A stretch of DNA of 6,069 bases from Verrucomicrobiaceae bacterium. Its GTDB lineage: Bacteria; Verrucomicrobiota; Verrucomicrobiae; Verrucomicrobiales; Akkermansiaceae. The stretch is from positions 1-6,069 of the forward strand of contig CANBTO010000333.1 in NCBI GenBank assembly GCA_947372405.1. Reading direction: 5' to 3'. Below the pieces are notes generated by a model. That model did not search any database. It was given only the letters and a program-made list of their open reading frames with translations, and had not been told where the DNA came from. Positions 1 through 6,000 of the stretch are shown here, one piece after another; positions within the stretch are counted from its first letter, which is position 1, and each line of letters begins with the position of its first letter. Made by a program: the position numbers and the translations under genes.

Positions 1-831
1 GATTTCGCCATCTCGGCTGGGTTTGTATTTGTTCGACTTCAAGGCTGCGACCACCGCAGTCTCGAATGCGTCTTTCAACAATCCAGGAGGAAGTCCCTTC
101 CAGTAGGTGCCAGCCGAAGGAAGCTCGTTCGTTTCAATGTAGTTTTCAACCAGCGTCTCGAAAGCGAATCGATAGTGGTCTGGATCTGTCAATCCTGACA
201 ACCTCTCGACCACCCCTGCTCTATCAAACCTTACCAGGGAGGGAATTGAATGAAGGAGAACCTTGTCCCTGATTTCGTCGTGGGGCATCTCGTCTATCCA
301 CTGAAAAGCCGATGTGGTATAGCCGGATTCCCCAGCACGAATTACGCAAGCTGCAAGGGCAGCAAACCTCTCGTCGCCATTCTCCAACGAAACCGACCAT
401 CGATGGCAAGCCTCGGGATCGATTTTCGACCACTCTTCAGCAATCGCCTGGACGATATGCAGTCGTTTTTCTGGAACTGATTCGGCATCAAGAATCTTGA
501 TCGCCTCATCCGGATATGATGAAGCCAACTGCCGAACAATGTAGTCCAGACGAATGGACGGCTCTATGCGATCCAAGCGCCCATCGGAAAACCATTCCTC
601 GGCAGTTCGGTTTTTGGTTGCCAGGACTTTGCTGCCAACCCTCTTGCCGCGTAAATTGGGAATAATCTCCCTCTCCGGGATTCCTGATGACGCCATTTCA
701 CCTCGAGTGTCGATTGGAGTTTTACGTGTTCCGTGAATCGATCCCGTTCCAAAGATGAGGCAACATGGCAATGCGGCACCCGCAATACACAATCCGAAAA
801 TATATTTTCGGGATCCGATTCCACGATTCAT
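1..831 (-). CDS. Exported helical-repeat protein, unknown function (3' end beyond window)
   Basis: An uninterrupted minus-strand frame of 277 codons starts at ATG 829-831 and is still open at base 1, so the C-terminus is missing. This is the only in-frame ATG after the upstream stop at 874-876; no clear Shine-Dalgarno precedes it. The N-terminus is basic (MNRGIGSRK) followed by a hydrophobic stretch at about residues 9-29, consistent with a signal peptide or single membrane anchor; the cysteines there do not make a good lipobox. Residues ~78-235 look helical, with degenerate repeats of the type EEW..DPEA..RW..L..GDER..AL (clearest at 128-165). From my knowledge of the phylum, such repeats recur in uncharacterised exported proteins of Verrucomicrobia and Planctomycetes; a TPR/HEAT-like scaffold is inferred, not shown. 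No catalytic motif is visible. It is divergent from the toxin-antitoxin pair. The reading frame is well supported; the function is unknown. Confidence 0.75.
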   Translation of the reverse strand, partial: MNRGIGSRKYIFGLCIAGAALPCCLIFGTGSIHGTRKTPIDTRGEMASSGIPEREIIPNLRGKRVGSKVLATKNRTAEEWFSDGRLDRIEPSIRLDYIVRQLASSYPDEAIKILDAESVPEKRLHIVQAIAEEWSKIDPEACHRWSVSLENGDERFAALAACVIRAGESGYTTSAFQWIDEMPHDEIRDKVLLHSIPSLVRFDRAGVVERLSGLTDPDHYRFAFETLVENYIETNELPSAGTYWKGLPPGLLKDAFETAVVAALKSNKYKPSRDGEI

Positions 832-963
832 CTGGATGTATGAATGGGGAGTTGAATCCGAAAAGTCGAGTTTCTAATCCCGACCATCGGAGGAGCAGGC
901 AATAGAATTCGCGCCATATTCTAGAGGCTCGGTCCAAGTCTCTGTATTGACCTCACAAAGGAA
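832..963. other. Divergent intergenic region
   Basis: These 132 bases separate two divergent starts, so promoters for both the leftward repeat protein and the rightward toxin-antitoxin operon should lie here. I could not find a well-spaced -35/-10 pair for either direction. A TTGACC hexamer at 947-952 points rightward but has no -10 partner before the antitoxin start. An inverted repeat at 903-923 is listed separately. No small gene with credible coding character is visible. Confidence 0.5.
903..923. promoter_or_regulatory. Inverted repeat, possible toxin-antitoxin operator
   Basis: TAGAAT (903-908) and ATTCTA (918-923) are perfect inverted half-sites separated by nine bases, about 40 bases upstream of the antitoxin start. 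AbrB-fold antitoxins usually bind palindromic DNA in their own promoters and repress the operon together with the toxin, so the location fits. The half-sites are short and AT-rich, and such a pair can arise by chance; the operator role is inferred. Confidence 0.3.
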
Positions 964-1248
964 TTGATCCAGATTCCTTGCATACCCCAGTCCACCCTTA
1001 CCAGCAAGAACCAGACCACGATCCCCAAGGCGATTGTGGACGCGCTGAATCTGCGGCCATCCGACCAACTGGTTTATGAAATCGAGGAGGACGGGCGGAT
1101 CATCCTTTCCGCAAAGACCGGTACCTTCGCCAGCGTGGCCGCGAGCCTGCAACACAAGAAGTCGAAGGGTCCGGCGTGCTCAGTGGATGAAATGAAGTCC
1201 GCCGTGAAATCCATGGCGGGCAAACGCATGTCACGCACCGGGTCATGA
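964..1248 (+). CDS. vapB: AbrB/SpoVT-fold antitoxin (VapB-like)
   Basis: Predicted antitoxin of 94 residues that should bind and neutralise the PIN toxin encoded next and repress their shared promoter. Residues ~10-50 form a classic swapped-hairpin AbrB domain: STLTSKNQTTIPKAIVDAL followed by L.P.D.L.YEIEEDGRIIL matches the family pattern S.lTsKgQiTIPkeir..lgl..GD.l.f. The remaining ~40 residues are the expected toxin-binding tail. The frame has no ATG near the domain; the start is taken as TTG 964-966. An AAAGGA stretch at 957-962 is almost adjacent to it, closer than an ideal Shine-Dalgarno, so the exact start is uncertain. Upstream the frame stays open to a TAG at 922-924. The stop overlaps the toxin start as ATGA, implying translational coupling. 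The family assignment is firm; VapB rather than another AbrB-type name rests on the PIN partner. Confidence 0.85.
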   Translation: MIQIPCIPQSTLTSKNQTTIPKAIVDALNLRPSDQLVYEIEEDGRIILSAKTGTFASVAASLQHKKSKGPACSVDEMKSAVKSMAGKRMSRTGS

Positions 1249-1634
1249 CGGCGCTGGATACCAATGTTCTCGTCCGGTATCTCAAGCAGGATGATGAGGC
1301 GCAGTTCCAAAAAGTATTGAGAATGCTCAACCGGAAACGCGTGCATTTCTTTGTGTGCGATCTCGTTCTCGCGGAAACGGACTGGGTATTGCGCAGCCTT
1401 TACGATTGGACCTGCGGGGATGTGGCGGATGCTTACGCGCGGTTGATGACCAGCCACAACCTGGGCTTCGAGAATGAAACCCGCCTCCGTGCTTCGCTGA
1501 AGGGATTGCGCGAGGGCGCCGATCTTGCGGGCGAGCTGATCATTCGCTCCTGCCGCGACCAAGGAGCCAAGTCCTTCGCCACTTTCGACAAGGGAAATCT
1601 TCGAAAGCACAAACCCTTTGCCGGTGAACCATGA
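1245..1634 (+). CDS. vapC: PIN-domain ribonuclease toxin (VapC-like)
   Basis: A 129-residue PIN-domain protein, normal length for VapC toxins, which are Mg-dependent RNases that cleave tRNA or rRNA and stop translation when the antitoxin is lost. The four expected acidic residues are present: D5 in the opening TALDTNVLVRYL motif, E44 in LVLAETDWVL, D93 in ADLAGELI, and D115 in FATFDKGN near the C-terminus. N7, usual in the motif DTNVL, is also kept, so the active site looks intact. The ATG at 1245-1247 overlaps the antitoxin TGA by four bases, the standard arrangement for a coupled antitoxin-toxin operon. The RNA target cannot be read from sequence. Transcription could continue into the dioxygenase 40 bases downstream, since no terminator is seen between them, but a functional link is not implied. 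Confidence 0.9.
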   Translation: MTALDTNVLVRYLKQDDEAQFQKVLRMLNRKRVHFFVCDLVLAETDWVLRSLYDWTCGDVADAYARLMTSHNLGFENETRLRASLKGLREGADLAGELIIRSCRDQGAKSFATFDKGNLRKHKPFAGEP

Positions 1635-1674
1635 TAAAAAGTTTCCCCAGGAAAATCCAGCTTGATGCCGATCC

Positions 1675-2376
1675 ATGACCGGGCATGTTTGCCGGATGGA
1701 CTCATCCAAAAACCTGATCCACATGCCCCACCTCTGGACGCGCCGCAAGCTGATCGGCTGCATGGCGCTCGCGTTCACGGCGCCCGGTGCCTTCGCCGAG
1801 CAACTGACGCTTACACCGAGGCAGACCGAGGGTCCGTTCTATCCGGACCACCTGCCGCTGGATACGGACAACGACCTGCTGATCATCAACGACGGCATCA
1901 CTCCCGCCGTCGGCGAGGTCACGCATCTGACAGGCCGGTTGTTGGACGCCAAGGGCGATCCGATCCGCAACGCGGTGATCGAGATCTGGCAGGTGGATGG
2001 CAGGGGCGTCTATCTCCACAGCGGCAGCGGCGACGCGGCCAAACGGGATGCGAATTTCCAGGGCTTCGGCCGCTTTCTAACAGGCTCCACGGGCGAGTAT
2101 TATTTCCGCACGATCAAGCCCGTCGCCTATCCGGGACGCACGCCGCACATCCACTTCGCGGTGAAGATGAGCGGCCGCGACAAGTGGACGACGCAGTGTT
2201 ACGTCAAGGGTGAGGCGAGGAACGAAAAGGACGGTGTGCTGCGAGGGATCAAGGATGAGAAGGCGCGCGAGTCCGTGATCGTGGACTTCGCGGCCATCAA
2301 GGATTCGAAAGCCGGCGAGTTGGCTGCGAAGTTCGACATCGTCATGGGTTTCACCCCGACGGACATGGGGCATTGA
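1675..2376 (+). CDS. Secreted intradiol ring-cleavage dioxygenase
   Basis: Predicted non-haem Fe(III) dioxygenase opening catechol-type rings between the two hydroxyls, related to the protocatechuate 3,4-dioxygenase beta chain (PcaH). Numbering from ATG 1675: the PROSITE intradiol signature is matched at residues ~85-113 (L.GRLL....G..I....IEI......G.Y). Iron ligands are Y113, Y152, H158 and H160 (AYPGRTPHIHF); R155 and Q174 occupy positions of conserved PcaH active-site residues. The family's TEGPFYPD motif is at 51-58. The N-terminus carries a Tat-like signal, TRRKLIG at 22-28, then a hydrophobic run and an AFA/EQ cleavage site after residue 41, so the mature enzyme is probably exported folded. 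Starts at 1675, 1696 and 1723 are all possible and none has a clear ribosome site; 1723 would give the most usual signal length. No alpha-subunit or catabolic gene lies nearby, so the substrate is unknown. Confidence 0.9.
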   Translation: MTGHVCRMDSSKNLIHMPHLWTRRKLIGCMALAFTAPGAFAEQLTLTPRQTEGPFYPDHLPLDTDNDLLIINDGITPAVGEVTHLTGRLLDAKGDPIRNAVIEIWQVDGRGVYLHSGSGDAAKRDANFQGFGRFLTGSTGEYYFRTIKPVAYPGRTPHIHFAVKMSGRDKWTTQCYVKGEARNEKDGVLRGIKDEKARESVIVDFAAIKDSKAGELAAKFDIVMGFTPTDMGH

Positions 2377-2446
2377 GCGTGTCGTCTGCCGCTGTGCAGC
2401 CGCGTGCGGATTCCATTTGGGCGGAGTGATGGGTGATGACGGCGAT

Positions 2447-2470
2447 CGCAATGGCCCATTGCGTTGCTTT
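2447..2470 (+). terminator. Candidate intrinsic terminator after the dioxygenase
   Basis: CGCAATG (2447-2453) and CATTGCG (2457-2463) form a perfect seven-base stem with a three-base loop, followed by TTGCTTT. It sits about 70 bases after the dioxygenase stop, in the gap between two convergent genes, which is where a terminator is expected. The T-tract is interrupted and weak, and the reverse strand has no T-tract, so termination would be mainly rightward. Confidence 0.4.
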
Positions 2471-2894
2471 CATAGGTAAGCCAGCAGCAATGCGATGATC
2501 AGCAACGGTATCAGAAGCAGCGCCACCATCAAGACCTGCATTCCGGAAAAGAGAATGGTTCGGCGAGGATGCCGGCGGGTTCCAGCATGGCACTGTTGGA
2601 GAGCAGTGCGTTGTAATAGCCCGCGCCGATGGTGAACGCGCTGGTGAGCAGGAGCCATAGGATGACATTCCACGGAGAGGAAAGACCGTGGCGGTTCAAA
2701 AAAGAAACAGTGATGGCACACATGGCCCCGAATACGGAAGGCAGAATCCACAGTGACACACGGAACAAGGTCATCGCCATCTGGTTCGGCGGTACCAGCA
2801 TCAGCATACCGGGCCTGTTCAATGGCGTTGGCTTTTGTGGGGAGCCGGATGAATCCCCTACAAGTGGTCCGTTGGCTGCCTCCTCAGATGTCAT
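2470..2894 (-). pseudogene. Small three-helix membrane protein, apparent frameshift
   Basis: Two overlapping minus-strand frames together describe one small membrane protein. The first frame (2894 down to a TGA at 2529-2531) starts MTSEEAANG, has a polar Pro-rich leader of ~40 residues, then two strong hydrophobic segments at about residues 46-66 and 74-94, and ends with the unconvincing tail EPFSFPECRS. The frame one base back (ending at TGA 2470-2472) supplies RTILFSGMQVLMVALLL and a third, very hydrophobic helix. Joining them needs a single -1 shift, most likely around 2540-2590, and gives ~140 residues with three membrane segments; the topology resembles small uncharacterised inner-membrane proteins of Verrucomicrobia, as I recall them. 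A one-base deletion, a sequencing error, or less likely recoding at a TTTT run near 2547 could explain it. The alternative is an intact 121-residue two-helix protein. No family is recognised. Confidence 0.5.
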
Positions 2895-3048
2895 GATGTG
2901 GGATTGATGCCAAATTGGCCGATAACCTTCTCGATCATCGAGAGGATGGATCGTGCCGGTTCTCCTTGCGACTGCAATCAGGAAAAGGTTTCCAGCATGT
3001 GGAAGCCGTCGCCATCTGGTTCTTGCAGGTTGAAGTCGGCAAGGGCGA
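2895..3048. other. Intergenic gap upstream of the membrane protein gene
   Basis: These 154 bases lie between the end of the large esterase gene and the start of the membrane protein gene, both leftward. The gap holds a perfect 15-base palindrome (listed separately). Part of it, together with the last codons of the esterase gene, can be read as a short receiver-like peptide in another minus-strand frame (see findings). No T-rich terminator hairpin is visible after the esterase stop. Confidence 0.5.
2929..2943. repeat. Perfect 15-base palindrome
   Basis: TCTCGAT and ATCGAGA are perfect inverted arms around a single C, 35-49 bases upstream of the leftward membrane protein start. The position would suit an operator, or a tight hairpin in the leader. 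There is no adjacent T-tract, so it does not look like a terminator. Its function is unknown. Confidence 0.35.
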
Positions 3049-6000
3049 TCAGTTGGAAGACACCACCACTTTCAGGAAGAGTCTGCTGCAGGGGGTGCCG
3101 CTGACGGTCGCGGTCACCGTGGTGGTGCCGGGTGAGGGAGTGTCTTGTTGAGTGGTGATGTTAACCGTCGATCCATCGCTGTCCGTCGTGCCACTGGCAT
3201 GGAAGTTCACAAGGTTCTTTGTCCAAAGGTAGGCTGCCGTGAGATCGCTGGCTGGCGTGGCGTTGCGCGGATGGGTGAAAGTGAAGGCATTGCCGGTTTT
3301 GGCTCCCGCCACAAGACCGGTGTTGAACGCGCCGGGATTGGTGCCGAAGTAATTCTCGACGCCATTGCCGATGCCATCACCGTCCGGATCGTCAGATAGA
3401 CCTGTCTTGCTGCCCACACTTGGAAACCCGCCGATCCAGTTGGTGAAAGTGTTAGGTCCGAGTCCGAGAACCTTGATTCCGTCAAACCAGACCTGGGCCA
3501 TCTTGTCATAGCCGGGATTGGTGGGGTGGTTGATTCCGTTGGAGTAGAGCGACTGGTTGATCGAGGTGAGGTCGGCCGGGTTGGTGAGGAAAGGCGTGTA
3601 CAGATCGACGCAAGTGACTTTCCTGCCGAGTGCCTGATAGTTCGGCACCAGGGTGTTCCGGATGTAGCTGTTGTAGGTTACAATGCCCGATTGGTAGGTA
3701 TATTTCGGAATAATCTGCGCGATGATCAGGCGGGCGTTGGGCTTGGTGGTGGTGATGGTGTTGACCAGGGTGTTGAGGCCGCTCTGGTCCTGGCTGTTGG
3801 TGCCGATCTTGAGCAGGATGATGTCGGGATTGTCGCTGGCAAGCCAGCTGAGGATGTTGGAATTGAGGTAGGTGACGGTCTGGCCGCCGTAGCCACGGTG
3901 GCCGTCCTGGCCGATGTCCCGGAGGTCGAGCGCAGGTTTGTAGGTACCGCCGAGGGAAGGGTCACCGTAGGCGTTGTTCCATGGCTCGGCCGAGCCGCCG
4001 CCGAACAGGAAGTTGTAGCCGGCGTTGGTGAGCAGCGTGTAAAGCCCGCTGCGGTAGCCGAACTTGAATGAAACACTCCACGTCGGGTTGTCGGTGTAGC
4101 CTGCGGTGATCGAGTCGCCGAGGCACATGATGCGCAGCGGGGCTGTGCCGGTGGTGAAGTTCCAGGCAGTGTCGTTGTTGATGCCGGCGAACGGATTGCC
4201 GGAGAGATCTGTGATGGCGCTGCTCCCAATCTGGACCGCGTAGCGGGTGGTGGCGGCGAGGTTGGAGGATGGGTTGATCGTCAACACGGCGCCGGAAACC
4301 GAAACCTGGGAGTCACTGACGGGGATCGTGGTTTGGGAGGGGGCATCAAGGTTCTTGATCGTGATGTTGCCTGTGCCAAGGGCGATGTTTTCGTTGAATG
4401 TCACCACGAGATTGCTGGCCACATTCACGTTCGTGGCGTTGTCCGAGGGGCTCAAAGTCACGATGTTTGGTGGGGTAAGATCGGGTATTCCCGTCGTGAA
4501 ATTCCACGTAGTATCATTGGCGATGCCGGCGAACGGATTTCCGGAGATGTCTTTAATCGCAGTGGCATCGATCCGGACTGCATAGTGCGTGCCTGCAGCG
4601 AGGGTGGTGGCCGGATGAATCGTCAATTGCGCGCCAGAAACCGAGACGCGGGCGTCCGGCAAGGTGATCACCGTCTGGGAAGGCGCGTCGAGATTCTTGA
4701 TCGTGATGCTACCGGTGCCGAGAGCGATGCTCTCGTTGAAAGTTGCCACGAGATTGCCGGGGGGGGGTACGCCAGTAGCACCGTTCGCAGGACTGAGACT
4801 ACTGAGCATCGGCGGGGTTGTGTCGTTGGTCGGAACACCGAATACATCGAGCTCGCGCCAGATGAAGGCGCCGGCATTCGCGCCGCCGTTGACTTGATTT
4901 GCCGTCACCTTGATGTAATCAATGCCACGGGCCAACACCCCGCTTGGATCGGTGAGGGTGACCTTGGTGGTGCCACCGCTATTGCTGGCGAGCGGCTGGT
5001 AATTGACGGTGGCAAGCACCGTATAGCTGCCGCCTACCGGTTTCACCTCCATCGTCCACGCTTGGTTGCCGAAGCCCGCGTTCAACCAATCGGCGATCGA
5101 TTGAACCGAAGTGATGTCGTAACCCGCGCCATTGGAGCCGAGGCCAAGATGATATTCGGCGGTTGCTCCCACGGTGGTCCAGGCACCTTGGACCCAGTCG
5201 TTCGACACCGCCTGATAAGCACCCCCGTGGATGCCATCGGTCAACTCAAGAGGCGAGGCCTGATTGGCGGTATTCCACCCGGTGGTGACCGGCGTCAGGC
5301 CCTGTAGAAGATCGGTGGCGCTGACATCAGCCGCGAAAGTGAATTGCGTTGTGCTGAAATCCTGAGGAGGAGAGTTACCTGTAGTGAAGTTCCAAGTGGT
5401 GTCATTGGAGATTCCGGCGAAGTGATTGCCTGCGAGGTCGGTGATCGCGGTTGCGGCGATCTGTATCGCGTAATTCCTGCTGGCGGCGAGATTCGCCGAA
5501 GGGTTGATCGTCAGCACCGCGCCGGAAACCGAGACCTGCGAGTCACTGACTGGGATCGTTATTTGGGACGGCGCGTCGAGGTTCTTGATCGTGATGTTGC
5601 CTGTGCCGATGGCGATGTTTTCGCTGAAAGTGGCCACCAGATTCGCGCCAGGCGAGACGGAGAGCGCGCCATTCGCCGGACTGAGGCCGGAGATCACCGG
5701 CGGGATGCTGTCGGGGACGGTCGGCGTGCCGACGACGTCCAGTTCGCGCCAGACGAAAGAACCGGCGTTCACCGAATTGGTGGTCACCTTCAGGGCGCGG
5801 ATGCCTCTGATGCTCAGATTCGACAGTGTGACTTTGGTCGCGCCGCCGCTGGAAGTTCCGAATGGCTGGTAGTCCACCGTCGCAACATTCACGAAGGCGC
5901 CTCCTGCGGCTGGCTGCACCGCCAAGGTCCACGCTTGGTTGCCGAAGCCCGCGTTCACCCATGCCGCGATCGAGCGGACCAAACTGATGTCATAGCCGAG

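Noticed and set aside
1694..1707. Small hairpin GGATG-GACT-CATCC near the dioxygenase start
   Set aside because: A five-base stem is weak, and it probably lies within or just ahead of the coding region; there is no support for a regulatory role.
1074..1778. Minus-strand open frame of 234 codons
   Set aside because: It is antisense to the antitoxin, the toxin and the dioxygenase start, all supported by family motifs; no domain is recognisable in it.
2915..3151. Plus-strand open frame of 78 codons spanning the gap and the esterase 3' end
   Set aside because: It overlaps the certain esterase C-terminus and has no ribosome site or recognised motif; at most it is the reverse of the receiver-like peptide noted in the findings.
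3526..4071. Plus-strand open frame of 181 codons rich in Val and Gly
   Set aside because: It is antisense to the SGNH catalytic domain, and its composition is what that coding strand produces in reverse.
4333..5307. Plus-strand open frame of 324 codons
   Set aside because: It lies wholly antisense to the esterase gene, whose frame shows clear repeated domains; the plus frame is Arg/Gly-rich with no recognisable domain and is a shadow of the repeats.
5980..5982. TTG as start codon of the large esterase
   Set aside because: The frame continues to the window edge with residues homologous to the complete module copy, so this is an internal Leu codon.
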